Below, in pieces: positions 1 to 9,739 of a stretch of 64,000 nt of DNA. A model generated the notes under the pieces. It had not been told where the DNA came from and ran no database searches. It worked only from the letters and a program-made list of their open reading frames with translations. Both the position numbers and the translations under genes were made by a program. The stretch's first letter is position 1. The number at the start of each line of letters is the position of its first letter. This DNA is from Orbus sasakiae (GTDB lineage Bacteria; Pseudomonadota; Gammaproteobacteria; Enterobacterales; Orbaceae). The DNA is taken from the NCBI RefSeq assembly GCF_039542345.1, contig NZ_BAABHY010000001.1:1116001-1180000 (forward strand). Direction: 5' to 3'.

Positions 1-1
1 A

Positions 2-1255
2 GCTAATTTAGTTATGCCTGGTGGTGTTAACTCCCCCGTACGCGCTTTTAATGGGGTTGGTGGTACACCATTATTTATTGAAAAAGCTAATGGTGCTTAT
101 ATCTATGATGCCGATGGTAAAGCTTATATTGACTATGTCGGTTCATGGGGACCTATGATTTTAGGTCATAACAACCCTGACATTGCCGATGCAGTATGTA
201 AAGCAGTTCGTAATGGTTTAAGCTTTGGTGCGCCAACCGAAATTGAAGTTAAATTAGCTAATTTAGTCACCAGTATCATGCCTTCAATTGAAATGTTGCG
301 AATGGTTAACTCAGGGACTGAAGCAACAATGAGTGCCATTCGTGTGGCTCGTGGTTTTACAGGACGTGATAAAATCATTAAATTTGAGGGCTGCTATCAT
401 GGGCATGCTGATTATTTATTAGTTAAAGCAGGTTCAGGTGCTTTAACATTCGGCCATCCTACTTCACCAGGTGTACCTTCAGATTTTGTTAAACACACTT
501 TAGTCTGTGACTATAATAATCTTGATTCTGTTAAAAAGAGCTTTGAACAATACCCTGATCAAATTGCTGCAATTATTGTTGAGCCGGTTGCAGGTAATAT
601 GAACTGTGTTCCAGCTAAACAGTCATTTTTACAAGGTTTACGTGATTTATGTGATCAGTATGGTACGCTACTTATTATTGATGAAGTCATGACGGGTTTT
701 CGTGTCGCATTGGGCGGTGCACAAGACTATTATAACGTTACACCGGATTTAACTTGTCTAGGTAAAGTAATTGGTGGCGGTATGCCTGTTGGTGCATTCG
801 GTGGTCGAGCTGATATTATGCAACAATTGGCACCAACTGGCCCCATTTATCAAGCTGGCACACTGTCAGGAAATCCCATTGCCATGACCGCAGGCTATAC
901 CGCACTGAATTTATTAAACGATGTTGGCATCTATCAACAACTCGATAGTTTGACAACACAATTATGTAACGGCCTTTCAGATGTTGCTAAACGAAATAAT
1001 GTCCCAATGGTGATAAATCATGTTGGCGCAATGTTTGGATTATTTTTTACAACTGGAGAAGAAGTCACCAGTTATCACGATGTCATGCAAAGTGATATTG
1101 AATTATTTAAAAAATTCTATCATTATATGCTCTCGCAAGGCATCTACTTTGCACCATCTGCTTTCGAAGCAGGATTTATGTCACTTGCACATAGCGATGA
1201 AGAGATTAATCATACCATCGATGCTGCAAACCGCTTTTTTAAAACACTTAAATAG
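2..1255 (+). CDS. hemL: Glutamate-1-semialdehyde 2,1-aminomutase, 5'-truncated by the window edge
   Basis: PLP enzyme that converts glutamate-1-semialdehyde to 5-aminolevulinate in C5-pathway tetrapyrrole synthesis. The reading frame is already open at base 2, and the residues before the first in-window ATG (base 14) continue the family sequence (ANLVMPGGVNSPVRAF). That ATG is therefore an internal Met and the true start lies upstream, roughly ten to fifteen residues away given the family length of about 426. The PLP-binding lysine lies in CLGKVIGGGMPVGAFGG, around codon 251 counted from base 14. The GTEA and IDEVMTGFR motifs are present. It ends 27 bp before bcp on the same strand, so the two may be cotranscribed. 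Confidence 0.96.
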   Translation, partial: ANLVMPGGVNSPVRAFNGVGGTPLFIEKANGAYIYDADGKAYIDYVGSWGPMILGHNNPDIADAVCKAVRNGLSFGAPTEIEVKLANLVTSIMPSIEMLRMVNSGTEATMSAIRVARGFTGRDKIIKFEGCYHGHADYLLVKAGSGALTFGHPTSPGVPSDFVKHTLVCDYNNLDSVKKSFEQYPDQIAAIIVEPVAGNMNCVPAKQSFLQGLRDLCDQYGTLLIIDEVMTGFRVALGGAQDYYNVTPDLTCLGKVIGGGMPVGAFGGRADIMQQLAPTGPIYQAGTLSGNPIAMTAGYTALNLLNDVGIYQQLDSLTTQLCNGLSDVAKRNNVPMVINHVGAMFGLFFTTGEEVTSYHDVMQSDIELFKKFYHYMLSQGIYFAPSAFEAGFMSLAHSDEEINHTIDAANRFFKTLK

Positions 1256-1282
1256 CTATAATTTTGTATAGGTGATAATGAT

Positions 1283-1753
1283 ATGATTAACCCACTTAAA
1301 GCAGGTGAAAAAGCCCCACTATTTTCACTTCCTGACCAAGATGGTGAAGAAATTAGTTCTAAAGACTTTAAAGATCAGCGAGTCTTAATTTATTTTTACC
1401 CAAAAGCAATGACACCAGGCTGTACCGTTCAAGCTTGCAACTTACGTGATAATTTTGAGGATTTCAAAAAGTATAACGTTGCTATTATTGGTATCAGCAC
1501 AGATAAACCAGAAAAACTATCTCGCTTTGCTGAAAAAGAATTGCTCAACTTTACACTGTTGTCTGATGAAACCCATGAAGTTGCACAAGCATTTGGTGTG
1601 TGGGGTCAAAAAGAATTTATGGGTAAAACCTATGATGGAATTCACCGTATTAGCTTTTTAATTGGCAAAGATGGTAACATTGAACATGTATTTGATGATT
1701 TCAAAACCAGTAACCACCATGAAGTGGTTTTGGACTATTTAAAGCATCACTAA
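1283..1753 (+). CDS. bcp: Thioredoxin-dependent thiol peroxidase (Bcp, PrxQ-type peroxiredoxin)
   Basis: A 156-aa cytoplasmic peroxiredoxin that reduces hydrogen and organic peroxides using thioredoxin. The motif TPGCTVQACNLRD gives peroxidatic Cys47 and resolving Cys52, the five-residue spacing of the BCP/PrxQ class. Length matches E. coli Bcp (156 aa). The ATG at 1283 has an AGGTG ribosome site about 8 nt upstream. A bidirectional terminator follows. The converging permease downstream recalls the bcp/perM neighbourhood of enterobacteria. Confidence 0.95.
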   Translation: MINPLKAGEKAPLFSLPDQDGEEISSKDFKDQRVLIYFYPKAMTPGCTVQACNLRDNFEDFKKYNVAIIGISTDKPEKLSRFAEKELLNFTLLSDETHEVAQAFGVWGQKEFMGKTYDGIHRISFLIGKDGNIEHVFDDFKTSNHHEVVLDYLKHH

Positions 1754-1771
1754 TGCTTATTTAAAGATAAT

Positions 1772-1797
1772 AAAAAAGCGCTATTTAGCGCTTTTTT
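1772..1797. terminator. Bidirectional rho-independent terminator, bcp / perM
   Basis: A-tract, AGCGCT, four-base loop (ATTT), AGCGCT, T-tract. The stem is flanked by As on one side and Ts on the other, so it can end transcription from both converging genes. Confidence 0.85.
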
Positions 1798-1814
1798 TAT
1801 GAGACTTGAACCTG

Positions 1815-2891
1815 TTAACTTGATTGTTTGGTCAACTTTGTTGGTGGTGTTTTAGGCCATGAGTTGATGATTGCCTTTACCAGTGTCGCTAAAGGAATTG
1901 CAAAAAAGACCCCCCAAAAACCCCATAACCCACCAAAAATCAATACAGCTAAAATAATCACAATTGGGTGAAGATTCAGTTTTTCAGAATACAGTAATGG
2001 TACTGTAACATTACCATCAAGCATCTGCACCACAATATAGGCTGCAACAAGAAAACCAAACTCAGCACTTAAGCCCCACTGGAATAACGCAACTAGAATG
2101 ACTGGTATCGTTGAAATGATAATACCCACATAAGGAATAATAACAGAAAGACCTACAATAAACGCTAGTAATAACGCGTAATCTAAACCTAAAAACCAAA
2201 ATGGAATATACATAACGATAAACAAGATAATAATATGTAGAACGTTACCGACAATGTAATTGCCAATTTGCTGATCCATTTCTGTCGCGACTTTATTTAA
2301 AACACGTCGGTTGCGTGGTAATGCTTTAGAGCAATAATTCCAGATTTTTTCTTTATCTTTTAATAAAAAAAACATCATTATCGGTACTAATACCGCATTA
2401 ACAATAACTGACAGTAAACTAAATAAAGACACAATTGAAAACTGTAAGAGTGAATTCCCTGTTTGTGCAACTCGGTCTTTAATGCTTTGAATAACCGAAT
2501 CAAACAATCCAACATCGATTAGCTCGGGGTATTTTTGTGGTAAAGTCGTTAAAAATTCATTTAAAAAAGTTAACATTGCTGGAATGTTTCTGACTAAACT
2601 CACCCCTTGTTGCCATATAAGTGGTAATAAAATCACGACGCTAAGTAATACAATTGAAATAAAAATGAGTAATACCATAATGACAGATAAGGTTCTAGGT
2701 ATCCCTTTATTACTTAGATATTTCACTGGCGTATCAAGCAAATAAGACAATACAATAGCAATAAAAACAGGTAATAAAATTTTATTAAAAAAGTAGATAA
2801 TGATAAACAATGACACAATAACGATCATTAACGATGCCGCATTTGGGTCGCTAAATCGTCGACGATACCAATCCATAAATATTTTTAACAT
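1815..2891 (-). CDS. perM: AI-2E family permease (PerM-like)
   Basis: A 358-aa inner-membrane protein of the AI-2E transporter family (PerM/YfgO/TqsA fold). Hydrophobic segments cluster near residues 20-90, and a second set of long helices covers about 150-340. A family-typical stretch, GLWGFWGVFFAIPLATLV, sits near the C-terminus. The neighbouring bcp supports PerM over the TqsA (AI-2 exporter) or Na+/H+ antiporter-like members. Substrate unknown. The C-terminus is a short polar tail. Confidence 0.85.
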   Translation of the reverse strand: MLKIFMDWYRRRFSDPNAASLMIVIVSLFIIIYFFNKILLPVFIAIVLSYLLDTPVKYLSNKGIPRTLSVIMVLLIFISIVLLSVVILLPLIWQQGVSLVRNIPAMLTFLNEFLTTLPQKYPELIDVGLFDSVIQSIKDRVAQTGNSLLQFSIVSLFSLLSVIVNAVLVPIMMFFLLKDKEKIWNYCSKALPRNRRVLNKVATEMDQQIGNYIVGNVLHIIILFIVMYIPFWFLGLDYALLLAFIVGLSVIIPYVGIIISTIPVILVALFQWGLSAEFGFLVAAYIVVQMLDGNVTVPLLYSEKLNLHPIVIILAVLIFGGLWGFWGVFFAIPLATLVKAIINSWPKTPPTKLTKQSS

Positions 2892-2959
2892 CGAGCACCT
2901 ACTTTAATATCAAATACATTAAATGACTTATATCTTAAATTAATAATAATTATTCGTCT

Positions 2960-3667
2960 CTATTTTTTAATAACATCAGCAAGTTGCTGCTGTTTGCGTC
3001 GAATATGAACAATATCTTTAATCATCAATAATAATAAGATAAAAAAGAGCAAACAGCATATTAAGACCGACAACTTGCCCCACCAGTCAACAAAAATAGC
3101 ACCGACTGCTGCCCCAATACAGAAAAATAAAATGATCGCTAAATAACGTAAACTTTGTACTAACGACTCACTATCTTTAGCGGATATAGCAACAAACAAC
3201 AATCCCATTGCTGAACGTAGATTGCCCGTACACATTGTACTGGTGTAAGGTGCACCACATATTTTCTTAAAACTGCCAATTTGAATTGAGCACATAAATG
3301 ATATAGCGGCAGTGACAATCACCTGCGGGATTCCATCTGGTAAAAAGGCAATAATAAAGAGGATAACAATTTCGGTAATTAATACCCAAATATAAAAACT
3401 ACCACTTAAATATTTTAATAAACACTCCGTCATCAAAATACCAAATGAAAAAGCAATAATAGGGATCAAGTAATGTACAAAATGAACATAATCACCATTA
3501 ATTAACGTGATGCCAAGTAGCACCATATTGCCGGTTTGTGCATTGGCAAATACCCCACCGTAGCATAGAAAGGAATAAGCATCTAAAAAACCACCAACAA
3601 TGGCCAAAAGGAGACCGATTTCTAACTTTTCATGCAGAGGTGAGTTTTTATCCGTTAAGTGAATCAT
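2960..3667 (-). CDS. YoaK / DUF1275 family membrane protein
   Basis: A 235-aa predicted inner-membrane protein with about six hydrophobic segments. The early signature GGFLDAYSFLCYGGVFANAQTGN is characteristic of DUF1275 (YoaK), and the second half repeats a related motif around STMCTGNLRSAMG, as expected of this duplicated family. Function is not established; a transporter-like role is assumed. The ATG at 3667 opens the frame. It probably forms its own unit, since about 140 bp separate it from ybaN. Confidence 0.85.
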   Translation of the reverse strand: MIHLTDKNSPLHEKLEIGLLLAIVGGFLDAYSFLCYGGVFANAQTGNMVLLGITLINGDYVHFVHYLIPIIAFSFGILMTECLLKYLSGSFYIWVLITEIVILFIIAFLPDGIPQVIVTAAISFMCSIQIGSFKKICGAPYTSTMCTGNLRSAMGLLFVAISAKDSESLVQSLRYLAIILFFCIGAAVGAIFVDWWGKLSVLICCLLFFILLLLMIKDIVHIRRKQQQLADVIKK

Positions 3668-3808
3668 CGTGTTTTGAGAGCAATAAGTAAATTAAGCGGG
3701 CTATTATACGCTGATTAATATGAGACTCAATTGAAGTTATGTGGTTTTTATATAGTAATTGAGTTTCGTTATTTTATTGTCATAACATGTAATTATAGTG
3801 TAAAAAAC

Positions 3809-4183
3809 TTAGCGGGATTTAGTTGGTTTTCTGATGAAATAGAAATATCCACCAATAATGTGGGCGATAAAGACGATAATTAAAATAATTCGAACATGCA
3901 ATGAATCAATTAAAATAAAAGGAATAGATAGCATAATAAATACTGCTAACAACATTTTGGCTAATTGTTTAGGGGTTACCTTTTTTTCAACCAATGTCTG
4001 ATGGATATATTTTTGATAGTATTTTGAATTGACTAAATAACGATGTAATCTTTCAGAGCTATTAAACCATAAATATCCCGTCAACAAATAAAACGGCACG
4101 GTGGGTAATAATGGTAAAAATATCCCAACCGTACCTAAAAAAAACGATAAAAAACCTAATACAATAAATAGCGTTTTTTTCAT
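3809..4183 (-). CDS. YbaN / DUF454 family inner-membrane protein
   Basis: A 124-aa membrane protein with an N-terminal pair of hydrophobic segments (residues 5-38, including GTVGIFLPLLPTVPFYLL) and a C-terminal pair (about 82-118). This is the DUF454/YbaN layout. Function unknown. It starts 11 bp after the surE stop on the same strand, so the two are very likely one transcript. Confidence 0.88.
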   Translation of the reverse strand: MKKTLFIVLGFLSFFLGTVGIFLPLLPTVPFYLLTGYLWFNSSERLHRYLVNSKYYQKYIHQTLVEKKVTPKQLAKMLLAVFIMLSIPFILIDSLHVRIILIIVFIAHIIGGYFYFIRKPTKSR

Positions 4184-4194
4184 ATTGTAATCAG

Positions 4195-4971
4195 TTACTT
4201 AAACTGTTCAAGCAATTGCTGATACACATTAGCATCCGTTCGCTCATAAGATAATGGTGTAATCGCAACATAGTTAAGATTCGTTGCATCAAGTTCCTTA
4301 TTCGGATTATGGGTATCATGTCCATGGGCAGCTCTAAACCAAAAGTAATCATTGTTTTCAGGATCTTTAACTGGAGTAATAGTTAATCCATCAACATCTG
4401 GCTCACCTTGAACTGTAATTTTAATCCCTTTTACATCATCTTCATCACAATTTGGAAAGTTAACATTCATACAAATATGATTAGGCCATTGTGTATTCAA
4501 TAATTTTTCAATAACACGATACGTATAATGCTTAGCACTACGCCAATTTGTGACACCACTTCCCTCTGCAGTCACTTGGCTAAATGCGATTGACCTAACT
4601 CCCATCACCATCGCCATCATTGCACCACCCACGGTACCAGACAGTACGGTTTCAAACCCTAAATTAGACCCATTATTAATCCCAGATAAAACCAAATCAG
4701 GAAGATTATCACGCATAACATAACGTAGCGCAAATGCAGCACAATCAGCTGGCGTACCATATACGGCATATTCATGCTCAGAACGTTTAGCAATTCTAAA
4801 CGGTGTTTTTAGACTAATTGCACAAGATACACCACTTTGATCAATTACTGGAGCCACGACCCAAACTTCATGGGCAATATCATGAGCAACCTCTTTAAGA
4901 AGTGCAATACCGGGGGCATCAATACCATCATCATTGATTAATAGAACACGATTTACTAATTTCTTAGTCAT
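4195..4971 (-). CDS. surE: 5'/3'-nucleotidase SurE
   Basis: A 258-aa metal-dependent survival-protein phosphatase acting on nucleoside 5'- and 3'-monophosphates. The N-terminal metal site LLINDDGIDAPGI (two adjacent Asp), the downstream SGINNGSNLG and the Ser/Asn-rich VLSGTVGGAMM segment are family hallmarks. In enterobacteria surE usually sits with truD, pcm, nlpD and rpoS; here it leads a two-gene unit with ybaN. Confidence 0.95.
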   Translation of the reverse strand: MTKKLVNRVLLINDDGIDAPGIALLKEVAHDIAHEVWVVAPVIDQSGVSCAISLKTPFRIAKRSEHEYAVYGTPADCAAFALRYVMRDNLPDLVLSGINNGSNLGFETVLSGTVGGAMMAMVMGVRSIAFSQVTAEGSGVTNWRSAKHYTYRVIEKLLNTQWPNHICMNVNFPNCDEDDVKGIKITVQGEPDVDGLTITPVKDPENNDYFWFRAAHGHDTHNPNKELDATNLNYVAITPLSYERTDANVYQQLLEQFK

Positions 4972-5079
4972 AAATATCCTTACTTATACTGTTAGATTTC
5001 GATTGTTTATTATAAGAGTAGATGAGCAACTAATCTATACCTATACAGTAGTCAATTGCATGCTCATCATTCAGTCATT

Positions 5080-7065
5080 TTATTCGCGTATCATATGTAA
5101 ATAATGTAAATAGGTTTCATATTGGTCCAATATATCGGCAATAACATCTTCTTTGCTCCACCCCATAATATCGTAATCCTGCCCCCCTTCAAGCAAGTAG
5201 ACATCAGCTCGAAAATACATTAACCCCTCTTGACTATCGTTATTATCGTCATCAATTCCTCGGGTAACAACTTCCGGTAATGGGTAAGGTTTCGGTTTTA
5301 CACCATAACTAAAATAGACTTTATCCTCATGAATTAAATCTAATTGAATTGAACCTTCATTCTCAGCCCAGACAACGTTTGCATTATAACCTTGTTTCGA
5401 TAGCTCCTCTGCAATTTCATCACATGCAGGCTTCACGACATCAGCAATAAATCGAATGACATGACTACGTCGTGTAAACATCGTCAAATTTCGTAAACGA
5501 CGTTGCCATCCTCCCGCACTGCGAGGAGCGGGTCTTGAAAAATTAAGAGATTGTTTTTGTAGCTCTTTTTTAGTTGAGTCTAAAAATAGAGCTCTGATTA
5601 AGCCCCACATTGCTATCAACAGCGTGATAGCAAAAGGTAATGCACTGACAATACTGGCAGTCTGTAAGGCTTGTAATCCGTTGCTATACATCAAGGCTAT
5701 AGTGACAACGGCAACAACAAAAACCCAAAATAGACTTTGCCATACAGGTGTATCGGTTTTACCATTAGAGGCAAACATATCGATAACCATTGATGAACTG
5801 TCTGCTGAGGTTATAAAAAATAGGAAAATCATGAAAACAGCAAAAAAGCTCACAATCGACGAGAACGGAAAATGCTCTAAAAATGCAAATAATGCCATGG
5901 TATAATCAGAACGCACCATATCCGCTAATTGTTGTGCGTTATTATATAAAATGAGGTGTAATGCAGTATCACCAAATACGGTCATCCAAAGTAAGGTAAA
6001 TAACGCCGGAACAAACATTGCCCCCGCGATAAACTCACGAATCGTTCTACCTCGTGAGATTCTGGCGATGAAGGATCCAACAAATGGAGACCACGAAAGC
6101 CACCAAGCCCAATAAAATATCGTCCAATTCCCAACCCAGTCATTTGACTCATAAGCATATAAATTAAATGTACGGCTCACCAGTTCAGAAATATACCCGC
6201 CCAGATTTTGCATAAATGTCTGTAAAATAAATAATGTTGGGCCTAGAATTAGAATAAAGAGTAATAATACGATGGCAAAAATCATGTTCAGCTCAGACAA
6301 GCGTTTAATACCTTTGTCCATACCGCTAAATACCGAACATCCGACCAAAATCATCACCACAATAATGAGTAATGTTTGAATATCAATGCCAATCGGTAAT
6401 CCATACAGATAATTTAAACCAGCATTGATCTGTTGTACCCCCATGCCCAATGTTGTTGATACCCCTATAATGGTCCCCAACACAGCAAATATATCAACAG
6501 CATGTCCCCAACCGCCATAAATCCGCTCACCGATTAATGGATATAGCGCTGAACGTAACGTTAACGGTAAATTTTGGCGGAAAGCAAAATAAGCAAGAAT
6601 AACCGCCACTAGCGCATAAATTGCCCATGCGCTCAGCCCCCAATGGAAAAAAACTAACTTCATCGATTCTTTCGCCGCCGCTAACGTTTCAGGTTGAGCA
6701 TCTGGTGGTACCAGATAATGCATTACGGGTTCAGCCACGCCCCAGAACATCAAGCCAATCCCCATACCCGCGGCAAACAGCATCGATAACCAAGATAGAT
6801 TGCTATATTCAGGTTTACTGTGATCAGGTCCAAGTTTGATGTCACCATAACGGCTAAAAAACAGAAATACCGCGGTCACTAGAATGATAGCGACGGTCAA
6901 AATATAAAACCAACCAAAGTTTGTATTGATCCACTCTTTCGTTTCAGACATTTGGTATTGTGCTTGTTCTCTAAAAAGTGATACATAAGCGACCATAATG
7001 ATGAGAATAATTAAGGAACCAAAAAATACATACGGGTTATATTCTTTTCGAAAAACACGATTCAT
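5080..7065 (-). CDS. betT: BCCT family transporter, BetT-like (choline/betaine)
   Basis: A secondary transporter of the betaine-choline-carnitine family, about 661 aa with twelve predicted membrane segments. Signatures are GIGLMFWGVAEPVMHY and the tryptophan-rich WTIFYWAWWLSWSPFVG. A soluble C-terminal domain of roughly 150 residues is typical of BetT, where it contributes to osmotic control. The frame extends upstream to 7185, but the ATG at 7065 (MNRVFRKEYNPYVFF) is preferred: it has AGGA upstream and matches the family N-terminus. No betIBA genes are adjacent, so imported choline is either used elsewhere or the substrate is betaine or carnitine. Confidence 0.88.
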   Translation of the reverse strand: MNRVFRKEYNPYVFFGSLIILIIMVAYVSLFREQAQYQMSETKEWINTNFGWFYILTVAIILVTAVFLFFSRYGDIKLGPDHSKPEYSNLSWLSMLFAAGMGIGLMFWGVAEPVMHYLVPPDAQPETLAAAKESMKLVFFHWGLSAWAIYALVAVILAYFAFRQNLPLTLRSALYPLIGERIYGGWGHAVDIFAVLGTIIGVSTTLGMGVQQINAGLNYLYGLPIGIDIQTLLIIVVMILVGCSVFSGMDKGIKRLSELNMIFAIVLLLFILILGPTLFILQTFMQNLGGYISELVSRTFNLYAYESNDWVGNWTIFYWAWWLSWSPFVGSFIARISRGRTIREFIAGAMFVPALFTLLWMTVFGDTALHLILYNNAQQLADMVRSDYTMALFAFLEHFPFSSIVSFFAVFMIFLFFITSADSSSMVIDMFASNGKTDTPVWQSLFWVFVVAVVTIALMYSNGLQALQTASIVSALPFAITLLIAMWGLIRALFLDSTKKELQKQSLNFSRPAPRSAGGWQRRLRNLTMFTRRSHVIRFIADVVKPACDEIAEELSKQGYNANVVWAENEGSIQLDLIHEDKVYFSYGVKPKPYPLPEVVTRGIDDDNNDSQEGLMYFRADVYLLEGGQDYDIMGWSKEDVIADILDQYETYLHYLHMIRE

Positions 7066-7430
7066 AATAAAACAGATCCTTTTATTGATTTTATCGTAAT
7101 AAATATCACGCAATCTTTTGCTCAAACAGTAAGAACATAATGAAAAAATGAGTTTTATATTAAAAGTAATGATACGGTTATGCAAATTAAAAACACTGAT
7201 AAATTAAAATGTTATAACTTATCAAAAATGGTTTTGTTATTAAAGATTACAAATGGTAAGCGGCTTACTCAATCAATAATACGCTATGTTTCGAGCTATT
7301 CGTCTCTCTCTCAATACAAAACAATTGATTGAAAAAACTTTGTTTTTGACTAATATGAATGGCTTTTTATGCTAGCAATAAGTTAGTGATATACCATGAT
7401 CTTGATGTGGTTTTAAAAGGTTGATAAATA
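7066..7430. other. Intergenic region between divergent betT and pabA
   Basis: A 365-bp AT-rich divergent spacer with no recognisable gene. It must hold both promoters. I could not assign a specific operator. The in-frame extension of betT into it (to 7185) looks non-coding. Confidence 0.6.
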
Positions 7431-7991
7431 ATGATACTGTTAATTGATAATTATGACTCTTTTACATTTAATATTTATGATTATATTTGCCGTACTCATC
7501 AGAATGTGACGATTGTTAAAAATGATCAAGTCACGATTGAACAATTAAAATCTTTAAATATTCAAAAAATTGTCATTTCACCTGGACCGGGTAATCCAGA
7601 TCAAGCAGGTATTTCACTATCGGTTGTAAAAACATTTTGCCATGACATCCCGATTTTAGGTATTTGTTTAGGTCATCAAATTATTGCACAGCATTTTGGT
7701 TACACTGTCACTAAAGCTCCCCAGCCAATGCATGGTAAAATTGACACCATTTATCACGATAACCAAGGTGTTTTTAGGAATCTAAAAAATCCTTTAGCTG
7801 TCGTGCGTTACCATTCACTGATCGTAAAAGAACAGTCGAACGGTCCATTAGTCATTTCAGCTAAAAATAAAGACGGACTGATTATGGCATTAAGGCATCA
7901 ACATTTACCAATTGAATCGGTGCAATTTCATCCTGAAGCGATTAAAACAGAAAGTGGCCTACAAATTATCACCAACTTTGTTAATCAGTGA
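7431..7991 (+). CDS. pabA: Aminodeoxychorismate synthase glutaminase subunit PabA
   Basis: A 186-aa class I glutamine amidotransferase that supplies ammonia to PabB for 4-amino-4-deoxychorismate in folate synthesis. The nucleophilic Cys is in ILGICLGHQ, and the His/Glu of the triad are in VQFHPEAI. The IDNYDSFTFN start is typical of PabA/TrpG. No tryptophan genes are nearby and the next gene is a PabB-PabC fusion, which decides for PabA. The stop overlaps a GTG start of the next gene by four bases, implying translational coupling. Confidence 0.93.
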   Translation: MILLIDNYDSFTFNIYDYICRTHQNVTIVKNDQVTIEQLKSLNIQKIVISPGPGNPDQAGISLSVVKTFCHDIPILGICLGHQIIAQHFGYTVTKAPQPMHGKIDTIYHDNQGVFRNLKNPLAVVRYHSLIVKEQSNGPLVISAKNKDGLIMALRHQHLPIESVQFHPEAIKTESGLQIITNFVNQ

Positions 7992-9739
7992 GCTTAAATA
8001 TGTACATACGAATTGATTTTGAAGGTCATTGTCAGATATTTCAGCACCCAGTTAAGGTCTTTTTAGCAAAAAGGCTTGATCAAATTCAGACACAGATTGA
8101 TAGTATTGAAGCCTATGTGAATCAAGGCTATTACGCAGTAGGTTACTTGGCTTATGAAAGTGCTGCTGCCTTTAATTCATTTAATTTTACCAAGCCAGCT
8201 CAAAATAACCAATTACCGTTATTGCTGATTGGTATTTTTGAAAATTATACAACAGTGGATAATCGAGAAAATAATCAGCAATTTGATAAACTTGAATTAA
8301 CGAGTAATACAACCTTAGATGAATATAACCAAAATATTAATTATATTAAACAACAGATTGAGTTAGGTAATACTTATCAAACCAACTATACCATTGCGTT
8401 TAATGCACCGTTTAAAGGTGATTCAATGGCATTTTATCACTTTTTACAACAGCATAATCATGCTAATTACTGTGCCTACATTCGGTATGAAATGATCAAT
8501 ATCTTATCCATTTCACCAGAGCTTTTTTTCAAAATAGACGAGCATGGTGTTATTACCACGAAACCAATGAAAGGAACTGCCGCACGAGGAGTGAATAACC
8601 AAGATGATGTGATAAAGCGGAACAGCTTATTTTCAGAAAAAAATCAGGCTGAAAACATGATGATTGTAGATTTACTCAGAAATGATCTCAGCCGTATATC
8701 TGAACCAGGCAGTGTTTGTGTGACTGAATTATTTACCGCAGAAAAATACCCTACTGTGTGGCAATTAACGTCAACCATTCAAGGGAAAATAAAACCAAAC
8801 ACCCCGCTTTTTAATATTTTTCAGGCGCTTTTCCCTTGTGGCTCAATTACGGGTGCCCCTAAAGCAAGCACAATGAAAATAATTGCGAATATTGAATCGG
8901 CACCCCGCGAAGTGTATTGTGGAACAATTGGTGTCATTGAGCCGTTTATGCATAAAGCCATATTTAATATTCCAATTCGCACTCTGACCATTCACGACGG
9001 ACAAGCCTCTTATGGTGTGGGAGGTGGGATTACATGGGACTCCACTCAACAGGGAGAATATAACGAAATTCTTGAAAAGACGGCAATTTTAAATTCGACG
9101 CGATCATTGCCAAATTATCTTCTTGAATCATTATTACTTACTGATGGTGAGTTATTTTTACTTGAAGAGCATCTCAAACGATTACAAAATACAGCTATCT
9201 ATTTTGATTACCCAATTGAAATAACAGAGATACAAAACCAGCTTGGTCAACTCTCTCATCAATATCAACATGGCAGCTATAAAGTTCGCTTATGTTTAAT
9301 GAAAACAGGACTGTTTACCATTGAAGTCACACCAATCACTCATTTGATGTCAATTGATGCGCTGTCATTAGCGCCAAAATGTGTTAATAGTCAAAACATT
9401 TACCTTTATCATAAAACCGCTCACCGTGATCACTTACCGCAAATACAAGTGGGTGAAGAGCGCTTAATATATAATGAAAAAAATCAACTAACCGAATTCG
9501 TTAATGGTAATATCGTATTGTTAATTAATAATCAATGGCTTACGCCGACGTTAACATCAGGTTTACTCCCCGGCATTATGCGTCAATATTATATAAATCA
9601 GGGTCTAATCAGTGAGTCCTCATTAATGTTAAATGATATTATGAAAGCTGATAAAATCGCCTTTATCAATAGCGTAAGAAAATGGGTTAATATCAAACCC
9701 GAATTATTAGCTAATTTAAAAACAATGTTGAGTAATTAA
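7988..9739 (+). CDS. pabB: Fused aminodeoxychorismate synthase component I / aminodeoxychorismate lyase (PabB-PabC)
   Basis: A 583-aa two-domain protein. Residues 1-350 are the chorismate-binding PabB domain, with TTKPMKGTAARG carrying the lysine of the PabB-type KGT motif, then GSITGAPK and GVGGGITWDS. From about residue 370 a PabC-like aminotransferase class IV (PLP lyase) domain begins at LLTDGELFLLEEHLKRL, with a likely PLP lysine in YHKTAHRDH. Together with PabA this would take chorismate to p-aminobenzoate in two proteins. Either the GTG at 7988 or the ATG at 8000 may be the start; GTGAG lies 7 nt before the latter. Confidence 0.9.
   Translation: MSLNMYIRIDFEGHCQIFQHPVKVFLAKRLDQIQTQIDSIEAYVNQGYYAVGYLAYESAAAFNSFNFTKPAQNNQLPLLLIGIFENYTTVDNRENNQQFDKLELTSNTTLDEYNQNINYIKQQIELGNTYQTNYTIAFNAPFKGDSMAFYHFLQQHNHANYCAYIRYEMINILSISPELFFKIDEHGVITTKPMKGTAARGVNNQDDVIKRNSLFSEKNQAENMMIVDLLRNDLSRISEPGSVCVTELFTAEKYPTVWQLTSTIQGKIKPNTPLFNIFQALFPCGSITGAPKASTMKIIANIESAPREVYCGTIGVIEPFMHKAIFNIPIRTLTIHDGQASYGVGGGITWDSTQQGEYNEILEKTAILNSTRSLPNYLLESLLLTDGELFLLEEHLKRLQNTAIYFDYPIEITEIQNQLGQLSHQYQHGSYKVRLCLMKTGLFTIEVTPITHLMSIDALSLAPKCVNSQNIYLYHKTAHRDHLPQIQVGEERLIYNEKNQLTEFVNGNIVLLINNQWLTPTLTSGLLPGIMRQYYINQGLISESSLMLNDIMKADKIAFINSVRKWVNIKPELLANLKTMLSN

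Noticed and set aside
7066..7185. 40-residue N-terminal extension of BetT
   Set aside because: Not family-like; the ATG at 7065 has AGGA and the conserved start.
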